Shown here one piece after another: positions 33,206-41,384 of a DNA stretch of 64,000 nucleotides; within the stretch, counting starts at the first letter, position 1; the number at the start of each line of letters is the position of its first letter. The position numbers and the translations under genes are program-made. Origin of the DNA: Longispora albida DSM 44784 (GTDB taxonomy: Bacteria; Actinomycetota; Actinomycetes; Mycobacteriales; Micromonosporaceae); NCBI RefSeq assembly GCF_000379825.1, contig NZ_KB903837.1:70762-134761 (forward strand). The letters are read 5' to 3'. The notes under the pieces are model-generated. The model saw only the letters and a list, made by a program, of their open reading frames with translations. It did not search any database and was not told the origin of the DNA.

Positions 33206-34196
33206 TGACCACGAGCTGGTCCCTGGCGTTGATGGTCTCGACCTGGTTGTAGTGGAAGCGCTGGCCCTCCCTGATCACCGCGACGATCAGCGCGGGGCAG
33301 TCGGCAGGTGAGCGGCCGACCTCGTCAGCGCGCGGGTCGCGCTCCACGATGTCCAGGCCGATGCCGGGGATGAGCAGGTCCTCGACGGTGTCGGCGATCT
33401 CCGGGCTGAGCATCGCGGTGCCCAGCAGCCGCCCGGCGGCCTCCGAGGACGTGATGACGGACGTCGCGCCGCTCTGCCGGATCAGCGGAGCGTTCTCCGC
33501 CTCACGGACGGTCACCACGATCACGGCCTTCGGGTTGAGCTGCCGCGCGGTCAGGGTGACGAGGACGGCCGTGTCGTCGCGGTCGGTGGCGACGATGACG
33601 CTGGAGGCGTCCTCGATCCCGGCCTGCCGGAGCACCGACGACCGGGAGGCGTCCCCGGTGACGCCAGCGTAGCCCTGCGCGGCGGCCTCCTTGGCCAGCT
33701 CGTGCCTGCTGTCGACCACGACGACGCTCCCCGGGTCGGCGCCGTCCCTGACCAGGGTGTCGATCGCACTGCGGCCCTTGGTGCCGTAGCCGATCACGAT
33801 CGTGTGCCCGCGCAACGTGCCCCTCCACCGGTCGAGCCGCCACTGCTGGCGGGTCCGCTCGGTGAGCACCTCGAACGTGGTACCCACCAGGACGACAAGG
33901 AATATCACCCGCAGCGGGGTGACGATCAGGATGTTGACCAGCCTGGCGGTGTCGCTGACCGGCACCACGTCCCCGTACCCGGTCGTCGACAGGCTCACCG
34001 TCGCGTAGTAGAGGGCGTCGAGCAGCGACACCTCCCCGTCGGCGCTGTCCTTGTACCCGGAACGGTCGAGCGCGACAGTGACGAACATCAGGAGCAGCAG
34101 GAACAGGGCGAGCAGCACCCGCCTGCCCATCCTGCGCAGCGGGCTGATCTCGGGGACCGGCAGCCGCACGTTGGTCGGCTCGGTGCGGGCTGTCAC
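33195..34196 (-). CDS. two-helix potassium channel with TrkA-N (RCK) domains
   Basis: A 333-aa ligand-gated potassium channel like MthK. Membrane helix 1 (about 26-42), pore helix and selectivity filter SLSTTGYGDVVP near 70, membrane helix 2 (about 86-107, VNILIVTPLRVIFLVVLVGTTF). Then the Rossmann-type RCK/TrkA-N domain with TIVIGYGTKGRSAIDTL near 130 for nucleotide binding and a C-terminal TrkA-C-like lobe. It releases or takes up K+ under control of a bound nucleotide or Ca2+. GTG start, 6 nt after TAAGGT, leaderless. Its 3' end overlaps that of the reductase gene by 11 bp. Confidence 0.9.
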   Translation of the reverse strand: MTARTEPTNVRLPVPEISPLRRMGRRVLLALFLLLLMFVTVALDRSGYKDSADGEVSLLDALYYATVSLSTTGYGDVVPVSDTARLVNILIVTPLRVIFLVVLVGTTFEVLTERTRQQWRLDRWRGTLRGHTIVIGYGTKGRSAIDTLVRDGADPGSVVVVDSRHELAKEAAAQGYAGVTGDASRSSVLRQAGIEDASSVIVATDRDDTAVLVTLTARQLNPKAVIVVTVREAENAPLIRQSGATSVITSSEAAGRLLGTAMLSPEIADTVEDLLIPGIGLDIVERDPRADEVGRSPADCPALIVAVIREGQRFHYNQVETINARDQLVVITA

Positions 34197-34202
34197 GTTC
34201 GT

Positions 34203-34212
34203 ACCTTACGCT
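34203..34212. promoter_or_regulatory. overlapping divergent -10 boxes (bidirectional leaderless promoter)
   Basis: Within ACCTTACGCT, TAAGGT reads on the minus strand 6 nt before the channel's GTG and TACGCT reads on the plus strand 7 nt before the lipoprotein's GTG. They share two base pairs. Only 23 nt separate the two start codons. Confidence 0.5.
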
Positions 34213-34219
34213 GGGCTGG

Positions 34220-34543
34220 GTGAAGACACGTGTAGCCATGGCCGCAGCAATCGCCGCCACCATCCTCGCCCTGACCGCGTGCAGCTCCTCCACCGACGGT
34301 GCCAAGACGAGCTGTGATCTGAACAAGTGCAAAATCACCTTCGACCGGGGGGTCGACGCCACCGCCAGCGTGCTGGGCATCGAGGTCAAGTTCGTCGGGG
34401 TCAAGGACGAGAAGGCCACCGTCAGCGTCGCGGGCCAGGAGGTCTCGATGCCGGTCTCCCAGCAGACCGAGGTCGCCGGCTTCAAGGTCACCGTGCAGAA
34501 CGTGACCGACAAGGAGGCCGTTATCGAAGTGGCACGCCCCTGA
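34220..34543 (+). CDS. small lipoprotein, 107 aa
   Basis: Starts VKTRVAMAAAIAATILALTACSSS with a lipobox LTAC, so it is lipid-anchored outside the membrane at Cys21. The mature part is beta-rich (KITFDRGVDATASVLGIEVKFVGVKDEKATVSVAGQEVSM) and has a cysteine pair CDLNKC. No family recognised. GTG start, 7 nt after TACGCT, divergent from and promoter-sharing with the potassium channel gene, which hints at joint control. Confidence 0.75.
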   Translation: MKTRVAMAAAIAATILALTACSSSTDGAKTSCDLNKCKITFDRGVDATASVLGIEVKFVGVKDEKATVSVAGQEVSMPVSQQTEVAGFKVTVQNVTDKEAVIEVARP

Positions 34544-34597
34544 GATCTCCCCGGCGCCGCATCGAGTCCATCTTGGACGGCTAAACGTTATGCACTA

Positions 34598-34626
34598 TTG
34601 ACAGTAAGGCTGGGAGTGAAAGGTCT
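34598..34626 (+). promoter_or_regulatory. possible sigma-70-type promoter for the solute-binding protein gene
   Basis: TTGACA is a perfect -35, but the hexamer 17 nt downstream (AGGTCT) is a poor -10. A TAGATT lies closer to the gene, near 34651. The gene has a true leader with ribosome binding site GGGAGG, unlike its leaderless neighbours. Confidence 0.35.
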
Positions 34627-34698
34627 TTCTGTCCACCTTGGTGATTCCCTAGATTCAGTGACAGAAGTCAACGTCACCGAGAACCAGGGAGGGCCGCG

Positions 34699-36444
34699 AT
34701 GCGGCACAGCTCCAAGATCCTCGCCGTGGGTTTGCTGGCCGTGAGTCTCGCGGCCAGCGCCTGCGGCACCACGACGAACGACGGCAAGGGCAACAACAAG
34801 CCCAACCCGAACGCCGAGCCGATCATCATCGACACCAAGGGCGAGGCCGTCACACCGGCCCCGGACGTCAAGGGCGCCACCAAGGGCGGCACGATCCTCT
34901 GGCTGGAGGACGGCGAGTTCTCGCACTTCGACCCCAACCAGATGTACTCCTCCGACGAGCTGGCCGTCGGTACCCACCTGATGTACCGGATGCTGACCAC
35001 CTTCGTCGAGGACCCGGGCGGCGGCCCGCTGAAGCTGGTCGGCGACCTGGCCACCAACACCGGTGTCCAGTCCGAGGGTGGCAAGAAGTGGACCTACACC
35101 CTCCGCGACGGCATCAAGTACGAGGACGGCACGCCGATCACCTCGAAGGACATCAAGTACGGCATCGCCCGGCAGTTCGGGGCGCAGGGCGCGCAGGGCA
35201 TGCAGTACATCCCGGACGCCCTCGACCCGAAGCGTGAGTACAAGGGCCCGGCTGACGGCAACCTGAACGTGCCGGGCATCGCGACCCCGGACGACAAGAC
35301 GATCATCTTCACCTTCCCCGAGGCGCACCCGGAGTTCCCGTTCATCGCGGCGTACCCGTCGACGGCGCCGACTCCGCAGGGCAAGGACACCAAGGAGAAG
35401 TACGAGGACACCTGGGTGGCCTCCGGCCCGTACAAGCGCAAGGAAGCGAAGAAGGATCAGTACATGATCCTGGAGCGCAACCCGCACTGGGACCCGAAGA
35501 CCGACCCGGCCCGGCACCAGTACGTCGACCAGTTCAAGTTCGACTGGACGCCGAACCGGCAGAACCAGACCAACCGGATCAAGGCCAGCCAGGGCGAGGA
35601 CGCCTTCGCGGTGATGTCCTCCCAGGTCAACCAGGCCGACATCACGACGGTGGCCAACGACCCCGAGATGTCCAAGCGCGTGATCGACGGCCCGACGCCG
35701 TTCGTCACCTACATGTACATCAACACCCAGCGGGTACCCGACGTGAACGTGCGCCGGGCCATGAACTTCGCGATGAACCGTGACGCCTACGTGAAGGCGC
35801 TGGGCGGCGTGAAGGTCGCCAAGCCCGCCACGACCCTGCTCGCCCCGATCGTCCCCGGCTACCAGAACTACAACGCCTACGACGGCGGGGTCAGCGGCGA
35901 CCTGGCGAAGGCCAAGCAGGCGCTGAACGGCAAGAAGGTCGAGAAGCTGTCGCTGTGCTTCGGCAACACGCCGACCGGTACCATCGCCGCGAACACGATC
36001 AAGGAAAGCCTGTCCCGTGAGGGCCTCTTCGACATCGTGCTCAACCCGATCGACACGAAGACCTACTCCGACACCGTCGGCAAGAAGGACACCAAGTGTG
36101 ACCTGATCTCCAACGGCTGGGCGCAGGACTTCCCGGACGGCGCGGCCACCCTGCGGGTGCTGTTCGACGGCAAGCAGATCCGGGCGGAGGGCAACCAGAC
36201 CCTCTCGTACCTGGACGTGCCGGAGATCAACGACGAGCTGGCCAAGCTGTCGCTCGAGGCGGACCGCAAGGCCGCGGCCCCGAAGTACGCCGCGCTCGAC
36301 CAGAAGCTCATGAAGGACTACGCCCCGGTCGTGCCGCTCACGTACACCCAGTGCTACAAGCTGGTCGGCTCCAAGGTCGGCGGCGCGTACCTGAGCCCGC
36401 TGTACAACCAGGTCAACCTCACGCAGGTCTACGTCAAGGCGTAA
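34699..36444 (+). CDS. ABC transporter solute-binding lipoprotein, family 5 (peptide type)
   Basis: A 581-aa extracellular binding protein of the peptide/nickel/opine group. Signal peptide ends in the lipobox LAASAC (Cys at 22), followed by a low-complexity Thr/Asn/Lys linker. The family signature is seen as GGTILWLEDGEFSHFDPNQMY near 63-83, LVGDLATNTGVQSEGGKKWTYTLRDGIKYEDGTPITSKDIKYGI near 112-155, and VNVRRAMNFAMNRDAYVKALGG near 350. It captures oligopeptides or similar ligands for an ABC importer. No permease or ATPase genes adjoin, so it is an orphan. Ribosome binding site GGGAGG, 6 nt upstream. Confidence 0.9.
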   Translation: MRHSSKILAVGLLAVSLAASACGTTTNDGKGNNKPNPNAEPIIIDTKGEAVTPAPDVKGATKGGTILWLEDGEFSHFDPNQMYSSDELAVGTHLMYRMLTTFVEDPGGGPLKLVGDLATNTGVQSEGGKKWTYTLRDGIKYEDGTPITSKDIKYGIARQFGAQGAQGMQYIPDALDPKREYKGPADGNLNVPGIATPDDKTIIFTFPEAHPEFPFIAAYPSTAPTPQGKDTKEKYEDTWVASGPYKRKEAKKDQYMILERNPHWDPKTDPARHQYVDQFKFDWTPNRQNQTNRIKASQGEDAFAVMSSQVNQADITTVANDPEMSKRVIDGPTPFVTYMYINTQRVPDVNVRRAMNFAMNRDAYVKALGGVKVAKPATTLLAPIVPGYQNYNAYDGGVSGDLAKAKQALNGKKVEKLSLCFGNTPTGTIAANTIKESLSREGLFDIVLNPIDTKTYSDTVGKKDTKCDLISNGWAQDFPDGAATLRVLFDGKQIRAEGNQTLSYLDVPEINDELAKLSLEADRKAAAPKYAALDQKLMKDYAPVVPLTYTQCYKLVGSKVGGAYLSPLYNQVNLTQVYVKA

Positions 36445-36479
36445 CGCGTAAGGCGTCAGACGGTAATCTCCTCTCAGGA

Positions 36480-36517
36480 CGGACCCCCTCCAGCGGCCAG
36501 GAGCCGGAGGGGGTCCG
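36480..36517 (+). terminator. 12-bp stem terminator
   Basis: CGGACCCCCTCC and complement around a 14-nt loop, followed by TTCG, 35 nt after the solute-binding protein stop and 18 nt before the ArsR stop on the opposite strand. Can serve both. Confidence 0.75.
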
Positions 36518-36535
36518 TTCGTGTCCGGAGTGGAG

Positions 36536-37228
36536 TTACCGCCGGTCGGCGGAGTTGACCATCGCCTCGCCGAGCGGTGTCAGGGTGTGCAGCACCGACT
36601 GGCCGGCCCGGCGGGTGCTGATCGCTCCCGCCGCGCGGAGGATGCCGGCGTGCTGGCTCGCCGAGGCCGCCGACATGCCGGTCTGCCGGGCCAGCTCGGT
36701 GGTGCTGGCCCCGCCGGCCGCGAGGATGCCGAGGATGACGGCCCTGGTCCGGCCGATCAGGCCGCTGAGCCCCGCAGCCTCGCTGGCCGGTTCGGCGCTG
36801 GCCGGGTAGACGAGCGTGCCGTCGCCGGACAGCTCAGGCTGCCGCCAGCAGAACACGGAGGGCTGGAGCAGCAGGCCGCCGCCGGTCAGCTGGATCTCCC
36901 GGTAGACGCCGCCGGGCGAGGGCACGCACAGCTCCGGCGAGGTCCACCGGACCATCGGATGCAGGGTGCGCAGCAGCTGCGCCACGCCGCCGTCCAGCAG
37001 GGCACGGGTGCGGGTGCCACGGTCTGCCGCCACTCTCGCCTGGATCTGGGGCCAGAAATCCTTCTTCTCGTACCTGCCGGAGCGCAGCCGCCTCCGCCAC
37101 GCGTCCAGCGGTGTCGGGCCGGGCTCGGCCAGCAGCCGCCGGGCGTAGTGCGCCTCGATCGCCGGGTCCGGCTCTGGCGCGACACTGACCGCCGCCAGGT
37201 CGGCGACGGTGAACAGGATGCGGAGCAT
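36536..37228 (-). CDS. ArsR-family transcription regulator with N-terminal DUF5937-type domain
   Basis: A 230-aa regulator. The first 150 residues form an actinomycete-specific domain (MLRILFTVADLAAVSVAPEPDPAIEA) and the C-terminal 70 residues are a winged helix: LIGRTRAVILGILAAGGASTTELARQTGMSAASASQHAGILRAAGAISTRRAGQSVLHTLTPLG. The recognition helix is SAASASQHAGILR. No cysteine metal site is visible, so it is probably not a metal sensor. ATG at 37228 (MLRILF) is chosen since GGGAGG lies 7 nt upstream. It sits alone, convergent with the solute-binding protein gene. Confidence 0.85.
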   Translation of the reverse strand: MLRILFTVADLAAVSVAPEPDPAIEAHYARRLLAEPGPTPLDAWRRRLRSGRYEKKDFWPQIQARVAADRGTRTRALLDGGVAQLLRTLHPMVRWTSPELCVPSPGGVYREIQLTGGGLLLQPSVFCWRQPELSGDGTLVYPASAEPASEAAGLSGLIGRTRAVILGILAAGGASTTELARQTGMSAASASQHAGILRAAGAISTRRAGQSVLHTLTPLGEAMVNSADRR

Positions 37229-37401
37229 GGGCTGCACCTCCCAACGCGTGCCGGTGTCCTCGTACTGGGGCCGAGCCTATGAGCCGAGGGTCACGTGAAC
37301 GGCTGGCCTCGATCACGTTCCCGTCACCCCGGTCACGATCAGATTGCTGTTTCCCCTCGGAGCCGGCCCGGAAACCAGTCGCGGGCCGCAGCCCGCTCGC
37401 C

Positions 37402-37407
37402 TAGCGT
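37402..37407 (+). promoter_or_regulatory. -10 box TAGCGT of a leaderless promoter
   Basis: TAGCGT is 7 nt before the ATG of the double-GNAT gene, with no ribosome binding site. Confidence 0.45.
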
Positions 37408-37414
37408 GCCCGGC

Positions 37415-38245
37415 ATGACCGCTCAGTGGCGCACGCTCACCCCTGCCGACCTCCCGGCCCTGGCCTCGCTGACGAGCCGCTGCCTGGCGGCCGACGGCGG
37501 GCTGCCGATGTCTGCGGACCCCGGCTTCCTCCGCAGCCGGTACTTCGCGGACGGCGGCCGGGCCATCGGAGCCTTCGACGGCCCGGAACTCGTGGCCTCG
37601 GCCGGTGCCCGCCCGGCGGGGTTCACCGGGCAGGTCGACCCGGCCCGTCGCGGTACCGGGCTCGGCAGCCACATCATGGCCTGGGGCCTGCCCGGCGTCG
37701 CCGAGACGGAGGCGTGGACCCCTGAGGCCGGCCAGCTCTTCGAGCGGCATGGCCTGACCCGTACCTTCGGCGAGCTCGTGATGACCTGCGCCCTCACCGC
37801 CCAGCAACCGGTATCCGTCCCGGCCGGCGTCACCTTCGAGGAATGGCAGCCGGGCCGGGAACACGACTTCTTCCACGCCTACACGAACTCGTTCGCCGAC
37901 CGGCCAGGCTTCCCCGGCTGGACCGCCGAGTACTGGATCGACTGGATCAGCGATCCCGACGACTTCGCCCCGGCCTGGTCGCTGCTGGCCCGGTCGCCCG
38001 GGGGCGAGCCGGCCGGGTTCGTCGCCTGCTCGCCGGACCCCGCGATCAGCCAGGCCGGCGTCGTACCGGGCTGGCGCCGCCACGGCCTCGGCCGGGCACT
38101 CCTCCTCGAAGCCCACAACCGGATGCTGGCGGCGGGGGAGACCTCCGTGCTGCTCATGGTCGCCACCAACAACCCGGGCGCCGAAGCCCTGTACCGCTCC
38201 CTCGGCTACGACGTGATCGGCCAGCGCGCCCGCTACTCCGTCTGA
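37415..38245 (+). CDS. double-domain GNAT acetyltransferase
   Basis: A 276-aa protein with two GNAT folds, the layout of mycothiol synthase, although it is not clearly that enzyme. The first fold has GFTGQVDPARRGTGLGSHIMAWGL near 70-92 (R-G-T-G-L-G) and the second has AGVVPGWRRHGLGRALLLEAHNRM near 213-235 (R-R-H-G-L-G). The closing signature is NNPGAEALYRSLGYDVIGQRARYSV. Both acetyl-CoA loops look intact. It overlaps the convergent SARP regulator gene by 13 bp at the 3' ends. Substrate unknown. Confidence 0.85.
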   Translation: MTAQWRTLTPADLPALASLTSRCLAADGGLPMSADPGFLRSRYFADGGRAIGAFDGPELVASAGARPAGFTGQVDPARRGTGLGSHIMAWGLPGVAETEAWTPEAGQLFERHGLTRTFGELVMTCALTAQQPVSVPAGVTFEEWQPGREHDFFHAYTNSFADRPGFPGWTAEYWIDWISDPDDFAPAWSLLARSPGGEPAGFVACSPDPAISQAGVVPGWRRHGLGRALLLEAHNRMLAAGETSVLLMVATNNPGAEALYRSLGYDVIGQRARYSV

Positions 38246-41200
38246 ACGGCGCCCGGCAGCGCCCAGCGGGCGGTCGAGAACGGCACGCCGATCTCCGCGC
38301 AGATCGCCCGCGCCTCCTCCACACAGGACTGGTCGCCGGTCGCCTCGCCCAGCACGACGAGGCTCTGGGCGAGGCCGATCCGGTGCCCGGTGACCCGCTG
38401 GTGCTCGACAGCGAGCCTGGCCTGCTCGGCGGCCCGCTCCCGGTCCCCCGTCCCGAGCAGGATCCCGGCCAGCGCGGCCCGGGCCACGCACTGGAACACC
38501 GGGTTGTGGATGGTGACCTGGACAGCTTCCTCGGCCTGGGCCACGGCCTGCTCCGGCTGGCCCAGGGCGAAGAGGGCCTTCGCCAGAGCCGTGCGCGCCT
38601 CCGAATCGGTGACCAGGCTCCGCGACCGGGCCTCCTGGGCGAGAATGCCCTCCAGGACGCGGCGAGCTTCCTCCGGTCTGCCGTCCCGGACATGACAGGC
38701 GGCCATCGAGACCATGGCGACGGTCGCCGCCGTGCTGTTCTCGAACTGCTCGGCCGCAGCGAGCCCCCGGGCGAGCCAGGCCATGCCCTCGCCGGAACGG
38801 CCGGCCTCCATGTGGATCTGGGCCAGCATCGCGGCGTGGGAGGGCAGGAGCTGGGGGCGCAGCTCGGAGATGACCCGGATGCTGTGTTCGGCCAAGGGGA
38901 TGGCCTCGGCATACCGGCCGAGGAACGTGTACGTGAAAGCCAGGACGCTCTCGGTGACGGCCACCCCGTCGCGATCCTCCGCGTTCATCGCGAACAGGGG
39001 AATCGCCTGACTCTGGCTTTCGGCGGCTTCGGCCAGCCTGCCCTGGAGGTAGAGGCTGATCCCGTGCGCCTTGAGGTAGATGGCTTTGGCTGTCGTGAGC
39101 TGGGTCCTGCTGATCCATTCCAGCGCGGCCAGGAAGTGCGGCTCGGCCTCGGCGAACCGGTACTGGAGCTGGTACTTCACGGAGACGCTGTAGTGCATCG
39201 CCGCACGTACCTGCGGATCGTCCGTGTGCTGTGCCGCGGCGAGGCCGGCCTCTGACAGGGTCAGGCCAGCAGCGAGGAGCCGCCGGTAAAGGAAATAGAA
39301 CCGGACGCTCTCGACCAGCAGCCAGATGTACTGGGGATCCGTGCCGGGCGGCGGCGAGACAGCGGCGGCGAGAAACGAGTCTGCCTCGGCGTCGCACCAC
39401 GCCAGCGCCTCAACGTGATCGGCGTGCTCGACCTGGCCCTCCCTCCGGAAACTGTCCGGAACGGACAGTGCGAACCGGTCGGGGGACAGGAGCCACGCCG
39501 CGGCGTCGGCCGAGCGGACGTACCACTCGTAGTACCGCCCGATCGCCGCCTCCCGCTCGGGATCCGTCTCGGCCAGCGCGCTCGCGTAGAGCCGGATCAG
39601 GTCGTGGAAGGCGTACCGGCCGGAGTCGCGCCGTTCCAGCAGGTGTGCCGTGACGAGCAGCCCGAGCAGCCGCGAGGTCTCGGCGTCGGCCCGTGCGCCG
39701 GCCTGCCCGGTGAGCGCGGCGGCGGCCCTGGCGCTGAAGTCCGGCCCCGGCAGCAGGCCGAGCAGCCGGAAGAGCCGGGCGGCTTCGGGCTTGAGCACCG
39801 CGTAGGAGTGCTCGAAGGTCACCCGCACCGACAGGTCCTCGTCGAGGTCGAGCGCCGCCAGCCGGTCGCCGTCTCGGAGCCGCCGGACGTGTCCGGCGAC
39901 GGTCATGCCCGGCTGCTCGGCGAGCTGCGCCGCCGTGATCCGCAGGGCCAGGGGCAGCCCGCCGCACAGCCCGGCCAGCTCGGTGACCGCCTCGGGCTCG
40001 GCTGCGGCGCGCACCTGGCCGATGATCTGGCTGAGGAGCGCCGCGGCCTCGGCGGGTGGCAGCGCGCCGACGGCCAGGCGGCGGGCGCCGTCCCGCGCCA
40101 CGAGCCCGGCGAGCTTGTCGCGGCTGGTGATCAGGGCGAGGCTGCCGGCGCCGGGTGGCAGCAGCGGGCGGATCTGCCCGGCGTGCTGGGCGTTGTCGAG
40201 GAGTACCAGGACGCGTTTGCCCGCCAGCAGCGTCCGGTACAGCGCGGCAGCCTCCTCCGCGTCGTGCGGTACCTGGGACGGCTGCACGCCCAGCGCCCGC
40301 AGGAACCGGCCCAGCACGGCGGCAGGCTCGGACGGCGAGCCGGCGGAGTATCCGTTGAGGTTCACGTACAGCTGGCCGTCGGGGAAGTGGTGGCGGGCCT
40401 GCTGTCCCCAGTGGACGGCCAGCGCGGTCTTCCCGACTCCGCCTCCGCCGGCCAGGGTCGTGATGACCACGGCGTTCGTCTCCGGTACGAGCGCGTCGAG
40501 GCTGGCGAGCAGCCCTGCCCGGCCGGTGAAGTCGGGAATGCTGGCCGGCAGCTGGGCTGGCACCGGCATGGCCGGCTCCGGCTGCTGCACGTCGCCCCGG
40601 AGGATCGCCTGGTGGAGGGCCTGGATCTGCGTACCGGGCTCCAGGCCCAGCTCGCCCAGCGACAGCTCGCGGAACGCGCGGTACGCGTCGAGTGCCGCCA
40701 CCCGCTGCCCGGAACCGTGCAGCGCCCTCATGTGCAGCTCGGCGAGCCGCTCGTCGAAGGGGCGCTCGGCGCGCTGGGCGGCCAGCTCTGGCAGGATCGC
40801 GGTGTGCTGGCCAGCCGCCACCTCGGCGGCGAAGCACAGGTCCCATGTGGAGTGGTACGCCTCGACGATCGGCGCGACGAGCCGGTCCCGCACGTCGTCG
40901 GTCAGCGCGCCGTCGAGCGGCGGCCCGCCCCACTCGGCGAGGGCCCGGCGGAATCCGGCGGCCCGTTCCCCGTCACCGGCCAGCCCGCGCGCCTGCGCCC
41001 CGATGCTCTGGAACCGGTGCAGGTCGACCAGCTGCGGATCACCCTCCACGATGTACCCGCCGTGCCGGGTGCCGATCTCGAACCCGGCCTTCCGCAGCCG
41101 GGACACGTGGACCTGCAGGGCGGCCCGTGGCCGGGCAGGCGCAGCCCCGCCCCAGAGCAGGCCGACCAGCCGTTCGGTCTGCACGACGGTGTTGAGGTGG

Positions 41201-41301
41201 ACGACCAGGATGCCCAGCAGGCATCGTTCGAGCCGCTGCCCGATCGGGACGGGCCGGCCTCCGGAGAACGCTTCGACGGTACCCAGCACCCGGAACTCCA
41301 T
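38233..41301 (-). CDS. AfsR/SARP-type regulator with NB-ARC ATPase and TPR domains
   Basis: A 1022-aa regulator of the AfsR family, which activates secondary metabolism or development genes. An OmpR-like winged helix (1-95, MEFRVLGTVEAFSGGRPVPIGQRLERCLLGILVV and AALQVHVSRLRKAGFE) is followed by a bacterial transcriptional activator domain (about 98-240, YRAFRELSLGELGLEPGTQIQALHQAIL). The NB-ARC ATPase has the P-loop GGGGVGKTALAVHWG near 285 and RVLVLLDNAQHAGQIRPLLPP near 365. Then a helical region and about eight TPRs. ATG at 41301 fixes the winged helix and lies 7 nt after TAGCCT. Divergent from the ClpN-HTH gene; 83 nt with two operators separate them. Confidence 0.9.
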   Translation of the reverse strand: MEFRVLGTVEAFSGGRPVPIGQRLERCLLGILVVHLNTVVQTERLVGLLWGGAAPARPRAALQVHVSRLRKAGFEIGTRHGGYIVEGDPQLVDLHRFQSIGAQARGLAGDGERAAGFRRALAEWGGPPLDGALTDDVRDRLVAPIVEAYHSTWDLCFAAEVAAGQHTAILPELAAQRAERPFDERLAELHMRALHGSGQRVAALDAYRAFRELSLGELGLEPGTQIQALHQAILRGDVQQPEPAMPVPAQLPASIPDFTGRAGLLASLDALVPETNAVVITTLAGGGGVGKTALAVHWGQQARHHFPDGQLYVNLNGYSAGSPSEPAAVLGRFLRALGVQPSQVPHDAEEAAALYRTLLAGKRVLVLLDNAQHAGQIRPLLPPGAGSLALITSRDKLAGLVARDGARRLAVGALPPAEAAALLSQIIGQVRAAAEPEAVTELAGLCGGLPLALRITAAQLAEQPGMTVAGHVRRLRDGDRLAALDLDEDLSVRVTFEHSYAVLKPEAARLFRLLGLLPGPDFSARAAAALTGQAGARADAETSRLLGLLVTAHLLERRDSGRYAFHDLIRLYASALAETDPEREAAIGRYYEWYVRSADAAAWLLSPDRFALSVPDSFRREGQVEHADHVEALAWCDAEADSFLAAAVSPPPGTDPQYIWLLVESVRFYFLYRRLLAAGLTLSEAGLAAAQHTDDPQVRAAMHYSVSVKYQLQYRFAEAEPHFLAALEWISRTQLTTAKAIYLKAHGISLYLQGRLAEAAESQSQAIPLFAMNAEDRDGVAVTESVLAFTYTFLGRYAEAIPLAEHSIRVISELRPQLLPSHAAMLAQIHMEAGRSGEGMAWLARGLAAAEQFENSTAATVAMVSMAACHVRDGRPEEARRVLEGILAQEARSRSLVTDSEARTALAKALFALGQPEQAVAQAEEAVQVTIHNPVFQCVARAALAGILLGTGDRERAAEQARLAVEHQRVTGHRIGLAQSLVVLGEATGDQSCVEEARAICAEIGVPFSTARWALPGAVQTE

Positions 41302-41308
41302 GCACTGC

Positions 41309-41314
41309 AGGCTA
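41309..41314 (-). promoter_or_regulatory. -10 box TAGCCT of the SARP gene
   Basis: TAGCCT reads on the minus strand 7 nt before the ATG of the SARP gene, with no ribosome binding site. Confidence 0.45.
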
Positions 41315-41335
41315 TACACTGCCGCGAAAACTGGC

Positions 41336-41381
41336 GTCAACTTAAGGTTGACGATCGCATGGTCGTCAACCTAGGGTTGAC
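41336..41381 (+). promoter_or_regulatory. two palindromic operators over a leaderless promoter
   Basis: Operator 1 (41336-41352, GTCAAC-TTAAG-GTTGAC) and operator 2 (41365-41381, GTCAAC-CTAGG-GTTGAC) have identical 6-bp arms, with centres 29 bp apart. The -35 TTGACG (41348-41353) lies in operator 1 and the -10 TAGGGT (41372-41377) in operator 2. The promoter spacing is 18 nt, and the -10 is 7 nt before the ATG. A dimeric repressor bound here would fully block the promoter. Confidence 0.7.
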
Positions 41382-41384
41382 GGT

